Below, piece by piece: positions 42,059 through 52,311 of a stretch of DNA of 64,000 nt. A model generated the notes under the pieces. It did not search any database and was not told the DNA's origin. It worked only from the letters and a program-made list of their open reading frames with translations. This stretch comes from Candidatus Rhodobacter oscarellae (GTDB lineage: Bacteria; Pseudomonadota; Alphaproteobacteria; Rhodobacterales; Rhodobacteraceae): NCBI RefSeq assembly GCF_001078595.1, contig NZ_LFTY01000002.1:331378-395377 (forward strand), written 5' to 3'. The first letter of the stretch is position 1; each line of letters starts with the position of its first letter. Made by a program: the position numbers and the translations under genes.

Positions 42059-42543
42059 CGCCGCGGCGGGGCTGTCGATTATTGGGTGATCCTCAGCGAT
42101 GCCGCAACCTATTGGGGGTCAAAACCTGTCGGGTTTGTTTGTCACAACTTATGGGCAATGTCTTGCGCAAATTCGGCCCCACAATTTGACCGCGATTTGC
42201 CGCGCCCCGCCGCAGGGCGCGGCGACCTGCTCGATACGGCTGGTCTTGCCGGTCTGGGCTTGCCGGTGCCGTGGTAGCCCTGGGTGATCGGGCGGCGGTT
42301 ATAGGAAAAGCTGGCAAGGATCGCCTTGGTCATGTCGGGGTCGAACTCATAGGTCGGATCCACCTCGGGCACGCGCCGCGCAAGCGGGGTTATCCCCAAT
42401 TTTAAGAAGAAACCCGAATTCCGCCACAAAAAGGCCAAGGCTTTGCGCCGTTCCCGCGCAATTATGTGCCTCGTTAAGTGGTGAATACGGCGGCGTTGCG
42501 TGTGCAAGCCGCCGGATTTGGTTGAGGGGAAGGAGCCGGCACG
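42059..42543. other. Gap holding the cobS fragment and the RTX gene leader
   Basis: Apart from the cobS remnant, this gap contains only the leader of the RTX-Hint gene with AAGGAG at about 42528. No other gene is seen. Confidence 0.5.
42217..42372 (-). pseudogene. Degraded partial duplicate of cobS
   Basis: The stretch matches cobS at about 40675-40819 base by base with scattered changes. It encodes [20 protein letters not shown] and [18 protein letters not shown], then breaks down. The Walker A region is disrupted by a short duplication of CTTGCCGGT. There is no start, no other CobS part and no ribosome-binding site. It lies about 1.4 kb upstream (in the leftward sense) of the real gene. 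Confidence 0.8.
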
Positions 42544-44841
42544 TTGGCAACCTACTGGATTACAACGTCGAACTGGAACGACGCGGCCTTTTGGTCATCC
42601 GTCAGTGAGACCACCAATGGGCACACGTTAGACTTTAGCGCGCTCCCCTCGAATTACAGTGTTCTTGCGGATTATGGTTCCGGTCGCGTTACCATCTCGG
42701 ATGGTACGACGACGTTCATCGTAGGCGAGCCTGGCGATGGCGGCGCGGATGCCAATTTCGGCGGTAGCACCGATCTTGACCTCTTCGACTGCGTGATCGG
42801 CAGCGAGGGAGACGACACCATTGAGGGTGCCACGTCCGGCAGTGCGGACTTTTTCGACGGCGGCGGTGGGAATGACTCTATCAACTCCGGCGGCGGGGCG
42901 GATACGGTCCTGGGCGGGGATGGCAATGATACGATCAATGGCTATGCGGGCAATGATAGCATCGAAGGCGGCGCGGGCGATGACAGCATCCAGGCCGAGT
43001 TCGGCGACGACACGGTGCTGGGCGGCGCGGGCAGCGACACGATCGACGGCTATGCGGGGCATGACAGCATCGATGGCGGCGCCGACAATGACAGCCTGAC
43101 CGGCGAGAACGGCAACGACACGCTGATCGGCGGCAGCGGCGACGACACCCTGCTTGGCGAGAATGACGACGACTCCTTGGATGGCGGGATCGGCAACGAC
43201 ACGCTTGATGGTGGGTCTGGCAACGATACGCTGCTGGGCGACGATGGCGCCGACAGCCTGGTCGGCGGCGGCGGCTTGGATTCTTTGGATGGCGGCGACG
43301 GCAATGACACGCTGCAATCGGGCTGGCATGACGACACCGTGGAGGGCGGTGCGGGCGATGACTCGATCTCCGGCGGCAGCGGCGACGACCTGCTTCGTGG
43401 CGGCGACGACAATGACTCGATCAATGGCTGGGCCGACAATGACCTGATCTATGGCGATGCGGGCGATGACAGCCTGATCGGCGAGCAGGGCAATGACACG
43501 CTATACGGGGGCACGGGCAACGATTCCCTCCATGGCCAGGGCGGCGCGGACGCGCTCTATGGCGAGGGCGGCGACGATTACATCCAAGTCGACACCGATA
43601 ACCAGGACGACCTGGTGGTCGGCGGCGAGACCGACGAGACCGCGGGCGACACCTTACTATTCGTTGACAATAACGGGCTTGGGATCGACGTCACTTATAG
43701 CGGGGACGAGGCGGGGACCGGGACCAATAACGGCAATGTCACCACCTTCAGCGAGATCGAGAACCTGGTGCTGGGCGATAACGCCGACACGGTCGACGGC
43801 TCGGCCGACACGGCGGGGCTGAACATCGACGGGGGGGCGGGCGACGATAGCATAACGGCGGGGCAGGGGGACGACCTGCTGACCGGCGGCGCGGGGGAGG
43901 ACGTCTATACCTTTCAGAGCGGCACCGGCGCGGACACGATCTCTGACTTCGACCTGGGCGATGACGACAGCGACGGGTTCTTTAACGACCAGATTGATGT
44001 CTCTGCCCTGACGGATGCGGACGGCAACCCCGTCAACGCCTGGGATGTCACCGTGTCCGATGATGGGTTCGGCAACGCCCTGCTGACCTTCCCGAATGGC
44101 GAGACCGTTCTGCTGGAGGGCGTCGCCCCGGCGCAGATCGATGAGGCGCAGGAGCTCTTCGCCGCGGGCATCCCCTGTTTCTGCGATGACACGCTGATTG
44201 CGACCCGCAAGGGCGAAGTGCCGGTGCAGGAGCTGCGGCCCGGCGACATGGTGCGCACCCTGGATCACGGCGAGCAGCCGGTGCGCTGGATCGGCCAGCG
44301 CAGCTATGACGCCGAGACGCTGCGCCAGCACCCAAAGCACCGCCCGATCCTGATCGGCAAGGGCGCGCTGGGCAACCACAGCCCACTTCTGGTGTCGCCC
44401 CTGCATGGCATGCTGGTGGGCCCCGATCAGGGGCTCTTGGGCGAGGGGTTCGCGCGGGCCAAGGACCTGATGCAAGTGCCCGGCGCGGTACGCCGCGCCA
44501 AGGGTAAGCGCGCAGTGCGCTACAACCACGTGCTCTTGCCGCAGCATGCGGTGATCTTCGCCAATGGCGCGGCGACAGAGAGCTTTTATCCCGGCCCGGA
44601 ATCGCTGTGCCTGTTCGGCCTGGATCAGATCGCGACGCTGGAGCGCATTCTGCCCGGCATCGGGTCAAAGCCGGTCGGGGACATCTACGGCCCCACGGCG
44701 CGCCCCTATCTGCGCGCGCAGGAGGTCAAGTGCTTGGTCAATTTGCGCGCCCGGGGCCGGGCCCAATTCCGTGCACGGCTTGGCCAAGGCCTAACCCGCA
44801 TGAACCTTGAGCCTCCCCTGGGCGCCCTTAACGCGCCCTAG
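42544..44841 (+). CDS. RTX calcium-repeat protein with C-terminal Hint domain
   Basis: 765 residues, starting with TTG about ten bases after AAGGAG. Residues about 80-460 hold many RTX nonapeptides (GGxGNDxI/L; for example GGDGNDTINGYAGNDSIEGG), which bind calcium outside the cell. Residues about 545-720 form a Hint_2 domain (PCFCDDTLIATRKGEVPVQE, LRPGDMVRTLDHG, LLVSPLHGMLVG). Such proteins are common in Rhodobacteraceae and go out by type I secretion; no secretion genes adjoin. Hint domains self-cleave in some relatives. The stop overlaps that of the convergent M20 gene by four bases. Confidence 0.9.
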   Translation: MATYWITTSNWNDAAFWSSVSETTNGHTLDFSALPSNYSVLADYGSGRVTISDGTTTFIVGEPGDGGADANFGGSTDLDLFDCVIGSEGDDTIEGATSGSADFFDGGGGNDSINSGGGADTVLGGDGNDTINGYAGNDSIEGGAGDDSIQAEFGDDTVLGGAGSDTIDGYAGHDSIDGGADNDSLTGENGNDTLIGGSGDDTLLGENDDDSLDGGIGNDTLDGGSGNDTLLGDDGADSLVGGGGLDSLDGGDGNDTLQSGWHDDTVEGGAGDDSISGGSGDDLLRGGDDNDSINGWADNDLIYGDAGDDSLIGEQGNDTLYGGTGNDSLHGQGGADALYGEGGDDYIQVDTDNQDDLVVGGETDETAGDTLLFVDNNGLGIDVTYSGDEAGTGTNNGNVTTFSEIENLVLGDNADTVDGSADTAGLNIDGGAGDDSITAGQGDDLLTGGAGEDVYTFQSGTGADTISDFDLGDDDSDGFFNDQIDVSALTDADGNPVNAWDVTVSDDGFGNALLTFPNGETVLLEGVAPAQIDEAQELFAAGIPCFCDDTLIATRKGEVPVQELRPGDMVRTLDHGEQPVRWIGQRSYDAETLRQHPKHRPILIGKGALGNHSPLLVSPLHGMLVGPDQGLLGEGFARAKDLMQVPGAVRRAKGKRAVRYNHVLLPQHAVIFANGAATESFYPGPESLCLFGLDQIATLERILPGIGSKPVGDIYGPTARPYLRAQEVKCLVNLRARGRAQFRARLGQGLTRMNLEPPLGALNAP

Positions 44842-46229
44842 GCGACCGCGGCCAGCACCCGCGCCCAGCTGCGCATGCCCTTGTGGAAACACTCTACGTC
44901 GTATTTCTCGTTCGGGCTGTGCAATTGGTCGTCGTCGCGGCCAAAGCCGATCAGCATCGAGTCCACCTCTAGGATGGACTGGAAGTAGCCCGCGATGGGG
45001 ATCGAGCCGCCACAGCCTACGAAAGCAGCCGCATTGGGCCACTCGTCGCTGAGCGCGACGCGGGCCTTCTCGAACATCGGGTTCGCGGTGCTCATATGGC
45101 CCGCCGGCGAGGCGCCATGCGGCTTGAACGCGACCTCGCAATCCGGCGGCAGCATCTCGCGCACCATCGCGCGGAAGCTCTCGCGGATCGCCAGCGGGTC
45201 CTGCGTGCCCACCAGGCGAAAGCTGATCTTGGCGGAGGCCTCGCTTGGCAGCACCGTCTTGAAGCCGTCGCCCGTGTAGCCCGACCACATGCCATTGACC
45301 TCGCAGGTGGGGCGCGACCAGATCATCTCGAGCCCCGAGCGGCCCTGCTCGCCCGCAGGCTCTGACAGACCGACCTCGCCCAGGAACTCCGCCGGGTCAA
45401 AGCCCAGCGATTGCCACTGGTTGCGCAGCTCCGCGCTGAGCTCGGGCACGCCGTCATAAAAGCCCGGCACCGTGATGCGGCCCGTCTCGTCATGCAGGCT
45501 GGCGATGATGCGCGCCAGCACCCGGGCCGGGTTCATCGCGATCCCGCCATACATGCCCGAATGCAGGTCCTTGTTGGGCCCGGTGATCGTGATCTCCTCG
45601 CCCAGGAGCCCGCGCAACATGGTGGTGATCGCCGGCGTGTCATGGCCGAAAAGCCCGGTGTCGCAGATCAACGCCAGGTCAGGCGTGCTGAACTCGGCGG
45701 TGTTCTCCTTCAAGAAGGGCACCAGCGAGGGCGAGCCGCTCTCTTCCTCGCCCTCCAGAAAGAATGTCAGCTTGCAGGGCAGCGCGCCATGCACGGCCTT
45801 CCAAGCGCGGCAGGCCTCGATGAAGGTCATAAACTGGCCCTTGTCGTCGGACGAGCCGCGCCCGCGGATCACCCGCCCCTTGGGCGTGTCCTGGAGCTCT
45901 GGCTCGAAGGGCGGCTTGTCCCAAAGATCGAGCGGGTCCACCGGCTGCACGTCGTAATGCCCATAGAACATCAGATGCGGGCAGTTCGGGTTGTCAGCGG
46001 GGCCGTCGATATGGCCCACCACCATCGGATGGCCGGGGGTGGGGCGGGCCTCGGCGTCGACGCCCAAAGACTGCAGCTGCGCCACGACCCAATCCGCCGC
46101 GCGCTGGCAATCGCCCTTGAACGCCGGGTCCGTCGAGATCGAAGGGATCCGCAGAAGGTCCATCAGTCGATCCAAGGCGGGATCAAGCTCCGCATCAATG
46201 CGGGAAAGGACGGCGTTGAGGTTGCTCAT
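44838..46229 (-). CDS. M20-family metallopeptidase/dipeptidase
   Basis: 463 residues from the ATG at 46229, with GGAG eight bases upstream. The first metal site is MFYGHYDVQPVDPLDLW, then GRGSSDDKGQ, and FLEGEEESGSPSL carries the catalytic Glu pair. The dimerisation domain is at about 195-350 (HSGMYGGIAMNPARVL). The last metal His is in SPNEKYDVECFHKGM. It is like ArgE/DapE/carnosinase-type dipeptidases. It probably cleaves dipeptides or N-acyl amino acids in the cytosol. Confidence 0.92.
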   Translation of the reverse strand: MSNLNAVLSRIDAELDPALDRLMDLLRIPSISTDPAFKGDCQRAADWVVAQLQSLGVDAEARPTPGHPMVVGHIDGPADNPNCPHLMFYGHYDVQPVDPLDLWDKPPFEPELQDTPKGRVIRGRGSSDDKGQFMTFIEACRAWKAVHGALPCKLTFFLEGEEESGSPSLVPFLKENTAEFSTPDLALICDTGLFGHDTPAITTMLRGLLGEEITITGPNKDLHSGMYGGIAMNPARVLARIIASLHDETGRITVPGFYDGVPELSAELRNQWQSLGFDPAEFLGEVGLSEPAGEQGRSGLEMIWSRPTCEVNGMWSGYTGDGFKTVLPSEASAKISFRLVGTQDPLAIRESFRAMVREMLPPDCEVAFKPHGASPAGHMSTANPMFEKARVALSDEWPNAAAFVGCGGSIPIAGYFQSILEVDSMLIGFGRDDDQLHSPNEKYDVECFHKGMRSWARVLAAVA

Positions 46230-46484
46230 GTTCTGCGCTCCGTGTTTGTCACGGGCGAAGCTAACAGTCGCGGGCGCAGTGTCCATAGGCGCGGGCCACC
46301 AGAAACGACGCACGGGAGCACTTTATTGGTCCAGGCCCGACCGTGCCTTTGTTGGGTGCCGGGCGCGCGGTCATCTGTGACCGCACCGACCTTGCTGCGG
46401 GCTACTGAAAGGCCATCACAAAGATTGATTCCAATTGCCCGGCAACTAGAATAAACGGTCGAGATCAAACGCATGGAGACTTTC

Positions 46485-47129
46485 ATGAAGAAGACCCTGC
46501 TCGCCCTGTCGATCGCGTCACTGGCAACCGCGACCACCGCCGAGCCGGTGGATGAGCGCACCGCGCGCAAGCAGCTGTTCAAACCGAAAGGGTTCTCGGT
46601 TGAGTATGTCGAGGACAGCGGCCTGACCGAGCAACAGCAAGGCTTCTTTAAGATCCTGGTCGAGGGGCGGGACTCGCGCCAAGAATTTGGCACCCTGGCG
46701 CGCTATTACGGCGCGATCACCGTGTCCCCGTCGATTTTTGAGGGCGATATTGGCGCGCTGCTGCTGACCCCTGAAGAGGTGCCGTTCCAGTTCGCGACGG
46801 GATATCACAGCCCGGGCGCGGCGGATGCCGCGTCGCTCGAGGCGTGCAACGCGCAGGTGCGCGGCGAGCAAAAGGAATGCGTGATCGCGGCGCGCATCCT
46901 GCCCAAGCGCTTCTCGGAGCGCGATTTGACGATGTCTTTTGCCGCCACGGCCAATTTCAAGCTCTATCGCGGCGCCGACGCGCCAAAGGCCTTTGCCATT
47001 TCGCCTTCGTCTCAGGCGTTTGGCCTGGCAGAGGGCGCGACCGCCGCGGACGAGGCCCTTGGCGCTTGCAACGGCCTAATCGAGCAGGAACAGCCGCGCG
47101 ACTGCGTGGTCGTCATCGCCGACGAGTAG
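46485..47129 (+). CDS. Exported hypothetical protein
   Basis: 214 residues from the ATG at 46485 (MKKTLLALSIASLATATTAE); an earlier ATG at 46473 gives four more residues, and its GGAG serves the later start. A signal peptide is clear. The mature protein has two CN-type half repeats: EACNAQVRGEQKECVIAARI and GACNGLIEQEQPRDCVVVIA. They suggest a duplicated small domain with one disulphide each. Function is not recognised. Confidence 0.7.
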   Translation: MKKTLLALSIASLATATTAEPVDERTARKQLFKPKGFSVEYVEDSGLTEQQQGFFKILVEGRDSRQEFGTLARYYGAITVSPSIFEGDIGALLLTPEEVPFQFATGYHSPGAADAASLEACNAQVRGEQKECVIAARILPKRFSERDLTMSFAATANFKLYRGADAPKAFAISPSSQAFGLAEGATAADEALGACNGLIEQEQPRDCVVVIADE

Positions 47130-47281
47130 GCGATTCCGTACCTATGACCCTAAATGCTGCCTGCGCGGTCGCGTGCAGGTTGCCGCAAGCGGCGTCAAAT
47201 TGTATCATCTTGCATTAAGCATTTTAAGAAACTTGCGCGGGTAGTTATGTAGGATACGCCTTTTTAGTTCTGGGGGACGTG

Positions 47282-48505
47282 ATGACTTATAGCCAGCAGC
47301 TCGATCAGGCGATCCAGCGACTGCACGACGAAGGCCGCTATCGCACGTTCATCGATATCGAGCGCCAGAAGGGCGCCTTTCCGCATGCGATCTGGCGCCA
47401 CCCGGACGGATCGGAGCGCCCGGTTACCGTCTGGTGCGGCAACGATTACCTGGGCATGGGGCAGCACCCGGTCGTTCTGGCCGCGATGCACGAGGCGATA
47501 GACGCCACCGGTGCGGGCTCTGGCGGCACCCGCAACATCTCGGGGACCACGGTGTATCACAACCGCTTGGAGGCCGAGCTTGCCGATCTGCACCAAAAAG
47601 AGGCGGCGCTGCTGTTCACCTCGGCCTATGTCGCGAATGATGCGACACTTTCGACATTGCCGCGATTGTTTCCAAATCTGATCATATACTCCGACGCGCT
47701 GAACCATGCCTCGATGATCGAGGGCGTGCGCCGCAATGGCGGGGCAAAGCGGATATTCCGGCACAACGACGTCGCGCATCTGCGTGAGCTTTTGCAGGCC
47801 GACGACCCCGCCACGCCCAAGGTGATCGCGTTTGAGAGCGTCTATTCCATGGATGGCGACATCAGCCCCATGGCCGAGATCTGCGACCTGGCCGAGGAAT
47901 TCGGCGCGCTCACCTATCTTGACGAGGTGCACGCGGTCGGCATGTACGGCCCGCGCGGCGCCGGCGTGGCCGAGCGTGATGGGCTGCTCGACCGGATCGA
48001 CATCATCAACGGGACCCTCGCCAAAGCCTATGGCGTGATGGGGGGCTACATCGCCGCGAGCGCGAAGATGTGTGACGCCATAAGGTCCTACGCGCCTGGC
48101 TTTATCTTTACCACATCGCTGCCGCCGGCTGTTGCTGCGGGTGCTGCGGCCTCGGTCGCGCATCTCAAGACCCACCAGGAGCTGCGCGATCAGCACCAGA
48201 CCCAGGCCAAGATCTTGAAATTCCGCCTAAAGGGGCTCGGCTTGCCGCTGATCGACCACGGCACCCATATCGTGCCGGTGATGGTGGGCGATCCGGTGCA
48301 TACCAAGCTGATGAGCGACATGCTGTTGGAAGAGCATGGCATCTATGTGCAGCCAATCAACTTCCCCACGGTGCCGCGAGGTACCGAAAGGCTTCGGTTC
48401 ACACCATCTCCGGTCCACGGACCGGATGAGATGGACCGACTTGTTGCCGCATTGGACACGCTCTGGTCCCACTGCGCGTTAAACCGCCAAGACCTCACCG
48501 GATAA
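47282..48505 (+). CDS. hemA: 5-aminolevulinate synthase (HemA)
   Basis: 407 residues, the family's length. It has typical ALAS stretches: [78 protein letters not shown] and the PLP lysine in [12 protein letters not shown]. It condenses glycine with succinyl-CoA in the C4 pathway of tetrapyrrole synthesis, which marks alphaproteobacteria. The ATG at 47282 has GGGGGA upstream; a GTG three bases earlier is also possible. Confidence 0.97.
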   Translation: MTYSQQLDQAIQRLHDEGRYRTFIDIERQKGAFPHAIWRHPDGSERPVTVWCGNDYLGMGQHPVVLAAMHEAIDATGAGSGGTRNISGTTVYHNRLEAELADLHQKEAALLFTSAYVANDATLSTLPRLFPNLIIYSDALNHASMIEGVRRNGGAKRIFRHNDVAHLRELLQADDPATPKVIAFESVYSMDGDISPMAEICDLAEEFGALTYLDEVHAVGMYGPRGAGVAERDGLLDRIDIINGTLAKAYGVMGGYIAASAKMCDAIRSYAPGFIFTTSLPPAVAAGAAASVAHLKTHQELRDQHQTQAKILKFRLKGLGLPLIDHGTHIVPVMVGDPVHTKLMSDMLLEEHGIYVQPINFPTVPRGTERLRFTPSPVHGPDEMDRLVAALDTLWSHCALNRQDLTG

Positions 48506-48588
48506 TTTGTCCACAGGTGCAATAGCTCTGGACCTATGCTAACTTAAGCGTAAGAGAGTCGCCAAAGCGCGAATCGGCGCTCGAGGGG

Positions 48589-49851
48589 ATGAAAAGAGAA
48601 CGCGGGGCAAAGGGCATGATCGGGCGGCGCAATGCACCCCCTGAAAACCCAGAGATCGACGAACCCAAAGGGTTCGACGATTTTGACCTGCGTCTTGGCG
48701 ATATCATGCGCGGCGAGCGCGCCACCCTGGGCAAGTCGCTCTTAGACGTGCAGCGCGAGTTGAAGATCAAGGCGAGCTATATCGCCGCGATTGAGAATTC
48801 TGATCCTTCCGCATTCGAGACCCCCGGCTTCATCGCGGGCTATGTGCGGTCCTACGCGCGCTATCTTGGCCTGGACCCGGAATGGGCCTTCTCCAAGTTC
48901 TGCGAAGAGGGCAACTTTACTGTGGCGCATGGCTTGGCGCCTGCTGCCTCGGGGCCGCGGACCGCAAAGATAGAGGCTTCGCGCTCCACCGGTTTGGGCC
49001 GCGACCCGTTCGAGCAGCCGAATACGCCGTTTGTGCCGCGCGCCGAGAGCATCTTTAGCCGGATCGAGCCCGGTGCCCTGGGATCGGCGGCGGTTCTGGT
49101 CGCGCTGATCGGAGTGATCGGCTATGGTGGCTGGACCGTGCTGCAGGAGGTCCAGCGCGTGCAATTCGCGCCGGTGGACCAAGCGCCGGGTGTGACCGCC
49201 GAGATCGACCCGCTTACCGCCTCGCCTGAGCTCGCGGTGGACACCGCGGGCACCCTCCTGTCCAGCCCGTCCCCGACCGAAGGGCTTGACCGCCTTTACC
49301 GCCCGCAGGCCTTGGACGTGCCGGTTATGACCGCGCGTGATGCGCCGATCGCCAGCTTGGACCCGACCAAAATCGCCACCCTTGTGGAGGTGCCGGACAG
49401 CACGCCCACGGATGTGGCGCCGCTTTCGGCGGATCCGGTGTCGATTGCGCTGGCCGAGGCGCTGGGCGTGGACCTGCCCGAGGCTCCGGCGGTGCAAGTG
49501 ACCGAGAAGGACATCCCAGAGGTTGTTATGTACGCCTCGAACCCCGCCTGGGTGCGCGTCTCGGCGGCCGATGGCACAACGCTCTTTGAGCGCATAATGG
49601 ACGCCAACGAGACCTGGACGCTTCCAAAGACTGAGGTCACCCCGCTTTTGCGCACGGGGTATGCGGGGGCGATCTACTTCCTGGTTGATGGCCAGCCCTA
49701 CGGACCGGCGGGCAAGGGCGCGACGGTTGGTAAGAATATCGCGCTTTCTGCCAATGACTTGAAATCGGTCTACGGGGTCACGTCTGACCTGGAAGACATA
49801 GATCTGGATGCGATTATTCAGGATGCGGTGCGGCAGCGGGACGCGCAGTAG
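48589..49851 (+). CDS. RodZ-like membrane protein (HTH, one span, DUF4115)
   Basis: 420 residues. Residues about 35-110 form the RodZ-type helix-turn-helix (GDIMRGERATLGKSLLDVQR, ASYIAAIENSDPSAFETPGF, then VRSYARYLGLDP). One membrane span lies at about 165-190 (ALGSAAVLVALIGVIGYGGW). After a Pro/Thr-rich linker, the C-terminal DUF4115/RodZ-C domain (about 300-385: WVRVSAADGTTLFERIMDAN) faces the periplasm. RodZ links MreB to the wall machinery. It is upstream of ispG in the same direction, as often in Rhodobacterales. Confidence 0.85.
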   Translation: MKRERGAKGMIGRRNAPPENPEIDEPKGFDDFDLRLGDIMRGERATLGKSLLDVQRELKIKASYIAAIENSDPSAFETPGFIAGYVRSYARYLGLDPEWAFSKFCEEGNFTVAHGLAPAASGPRTAKIEASRSTGLGRDPFEQPNTPFVPRAESIFSRIEPGALGSAAVLVALIGVIGYGGWTVLQEVQRVQFAPVDQAPGVTAEIDPLTASPELAVDTAGTLLSSPSPTEGLDRLYRPQALDVPVMTARDAPIASLDPTKIATLVEVPDSTPTDVAPLSADPVSIALAEALGVDLPEAPAVQVTEKDIPEVVMYASNPAWVRVSAADGTTLFERIMDANETWTLPKTEVTPLLRTGYAGAIYFLVDGQPYGPAGKGATVGKNIALSANDLKSVYGVTSDLEDIDLDAIIQDAVRQRDAQ

Positions 49852-50416
49852 CGACTTTTGACGCAGTCTTTTTTGGCGCATGCGCAATACTGGAGCGGAT
49901 CGCAAAGAATCTGAATCAGGTTTTCAAGCGGAACGCGGCAGAAAGCTTTGGCCAATCAATTACCGTTTGTTAGCTTTTATCTTGGAATATTGCTGGGACA
50001 TGCATACGACTCTCAGCGGAGCTTGGCGCGATGATGAAGGCTATGGAAATTCAAGGGGCTCGCCCGAGAAGATAACATGTTTCTTTACCTCCCCTTAAGG
50101 CGAATCGCCGGAAGATAGGGGAGGGTGGACGGGGGAACTTCTGATCGCGCTGTTAACCAAAGGTTAGGCAGTATTAAGGGGCTCTTCACACCGGAATCAG
50201 ACGTGTCATCACAGCGGTCCGCCTTTAACTTGCGGCATCAATCCGAAGGCAAGCGCCCGCTGTATCAGTGCCTTCCGTCGGAGTCCGATTCAATGCCCGG
50301 TTCACGTTGCTCGCGAACAGCTTTGGCGTCGCGAAAGAGTTGCAAGGATTCGCGGTTGCTTGGCGTCCGGAGGCGACCTATCTAAGACGTGAACGCGGCA
50401 GCGTTGAGGCGCATCC
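49852..50416 (+). promoter_or_regulatory. Long structured leader region before ispG
   Basis: 565 bases with no credible gene. A nested hairpin is present: CCTCCCC (50088-50094) faces GGGGAGG (50118-50124), enclosing GGCGAATCGCC (50099-50109). Upstream DNA (about 49960-50010) is AT-rich and could hold the promoter. A small RNA or leader is possible but unproven. Confidence 0.3.
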
Positions 50417-51541
50417 ATGGACCACAATCACATCCGCCCCTGGCGCAATATCTATCGGCGCAAATCTCGCCAGATCATGGTCGGGAATGTTCCCGTTGGT
50501 GGCGACGCACCGATCTCGGTGCAGACAATGACCAACACCGACAGCGCGGATGTCGCCGCGACCGTCGCACAGGTAAGGGCCTGTGCCGAGGCCGGCGCTG
50601 ACATTGTCCGGGTCTCGACCCCCGATGAGGCATCTACCAAGGCGTTGGCCGCGGTGGTGCGTCAAAGTCCGGTGCCGATCGTTGCGGATATCCATTTCCA
50701 CTACAAACGCGCCATCGAGGCGGCGGAGGCCGGCGCGGCCTGCCTGCGGATCAACCCTGGCAATATCGGCTCTGCCGAACGCGTCAAGGAGGTGATCAAG
50801 GCGGCCAAAGATCATGGGTGCTCTATTCGCATTGGCGTTAACGCGGGCAGTCTGGAAAAGCACTTGCTGGAGAAATACGCTGAGCCCTGTCCGGACGCGA
50901 TGGTCGAAAGCGGTCTCGATCACATCAAGATCCTTCAGGACAATGATTTCCACGAGTTCAAGATCAGTTGCAAAGCCTCTGATGTCTTCCTCGCAGCGGC
51001 GGCCTATCAGGCCCTGGCCGAGGCCACAGATGCACCGATCCACCTCGGGATCACCGAGGCGGGCACGCTGAATGCGGGCACGGTGAAATCCGCCATCGGT
51101 TTGGGCAACCTGCTTTGGATGGGGATCGGCGACACGCTGCGCGTAAGCCTTAGCGCGGACCCCGTCGAGGAGGTCCGCGTGGGCTATGAGATCCTCAAGG
51201 CGCTCGGCCTGCGCCACCGCGGTGTGAACATTATCTCTTGTCCCTCCTGCGCGCGCCAGGGCTTTGACGTGATCAAGACTGTCGAGATCCTCGAGCAGCG
51301 GCTGGAGCATATCAAGACGCCCATGTCGCTGAGCATCATCGGCTGCGTCGTGAACGGGCCCGGCGAGGCGCTGATGACCGATGTAGGCTTTACCGGCGGC
51401 GGGGCCGGGTCCGGCATGGTCTATCTGGCGGGCAAGCAGAGCCACAAATTGTCAAACGACCAAATGATCGAACATATCGTCGAGCAGGTCGAGGCGCGGG
51501 CCGCCGCGATTGAGGCCGCGCCCGCCGCCGCTGCGGAGTAG
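50417..51541 (+). CDS. ispG: 4-hydroxy-3-methylbut-2-enyl diphosphate synthase (IspG/GcpE)
   Basis: 374 residues. The family signatures are clear: [56 protein letters not shown], and the [4Fe-4S] Cys set [14 protein letters not shown] and [11 protein letters not shown]. It makes HMBDP in the MEP isoprenoid pathway. The C-terminus ends in an Ala-rich tail. It is followed by a convergent dsbA-like gene six bases later. Confidence 0.97.
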   Translation: MDHNHIRPWRNIYRRKSRQIMVGNVPVGGDAPISVQTMTNTDSADVAATVAQVRACAEAGADIVRVSTPDEASTKALAAVVRQSPVPIVADIHFHYKRAIEAAEAGAACLRINPGNIGSAERVKEVIKAAKDHGCSIRIGVNAGSLEKHLLEKYAEPCPDAMVESGLDHIKILQDNDFHEFKISCKASDVFLAAAAYQALAEATDAPIHLGITEAGTLNAGTVKSAIGLGNLLWMGIGDTLRVSLSADPVEEVRVGYEILKALGLRHRGVNIISCPSCARQGFDVIKTVEILEQRLEHIKTPMSLSIIGCVVNGPGEALMTDVGFTGGGAGSGMVYLAGKQSHKLSNDQMIEHIVEQVEARAAAIEAAPAAAAE

Positions 51542-51547
51542 CGCGCG

Positions 51548-52294
51548 TTAGCCGCGCTCTTCGGCGATAATCTCGCGCATGGCATCCAGCGGCACGTAAC
51601 CGCGCACCATCTGATCCCCGAACACAAAGCTGGGCGTGCCGCTGATCGACAGGCGCTGCCCCAGGGCGCGGTTCTGCGCGATGATCCGCTGCACGGCCTC
51701 GCTGGACATGGCGGCCATCACCGCATCCGCATCAAGACCCTGATCCGAGGCCATCGCCCGCAGGCTGCGCTCGCTGATCTGGCCGCGCATGGTCATCAGC
51801 CCATCATTCACGGCCTTATAGGCCTCATCGCCGCCGACCTCGCGCACCGCCAAGGCGAATCGCGAGGCTTGCACCGATTCCTCGCCCAGGATCGGGAACT
51901 CTTTGACGATCAGCCGGATATTGCCGTCGGATGCGATCAGCTCGGCAACCTCTGGGTGGGCGCGCTTGCAGTAGCCGCAGCGGTAATCGAGAAACTCCAC
52001 GATGGTCACGTCGCCATCCGGGTTGCCGCCGACCCAGCTTGTGGGGTCGTTCAGCAACGCGTCGGCGTTGACCTGCAAGAGTGCGATGTCATCGGCGGCC
52101 TGCTGGTCGGCCTGGCGGCTCTCCAAAACCTGGATCGCCTCCATCAGCACCTCTGGGTTGTCCAGCAGATAGGCGCGGATTTCTGATCGGAGCGCGTCCC
52201 GCTCTTCAGCGCTCATCGCGCTCATGTCAAAGGCGGCGACCGGCCCCCCAACAACCAGGGCCAGGGCGGTGGCAGAGAGCAGGCGGGTGAGCAT
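51548..52294 (-). CDS. DsbA-family thiol:disulfide oxidoreductase
   Basis: 248 residues from the ATG at 52294, with AAGGAA eight bases upstream; a TTG at 52300 is too close to it. A signal peptide covers about residues 1-22. The thioredoxin fold has an active site CGYC in VEFLDYRCGYCKRAHPEV and the cis-Pro in ISGTPSFVFGDQ. It resembles the Com1/BdbD-like DsbA group and acts in the periplasm on exported proteins. An N-terminal helical extension (MSAEERDALRSEIRAYLLDN) is typical of this subgroup. It lies 17 bases after the M48 protease gene, so they may form an operon. Confidence 0.93.
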   Translation of the reverse strand: MLTRLLSATALALVVGGPVAAFDMSAMSAEERDALRSEIRAYLLDNPEVLMEAIQVLESRQADQQAADDIALLQVNADALLNDPTSWVGGNPDGDVTIVEFLDYRCGYCKRAHPEVAELIASDGNIRLIVKEFPILGEESVQASRFALAVREVGGDEAYKAVNDGLMTMRGQISERSLRAMASDQGLDADAVMAAMSSEAVQRIIAQNRALGQRLSISGTPSFVFGDQMVRGYVPLDAMREIIAEERG

Positions 52295-52311
52295 CAGCAA
52301 AGTTCCTTTGG

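Noticed and set aside
43050-43600. Tandem DNA repeat or CRISPR-like array
   Set aside because: The repetition comes from RTX nonapeptide codons in a coding gene; units differ in sequence and have no spacers.
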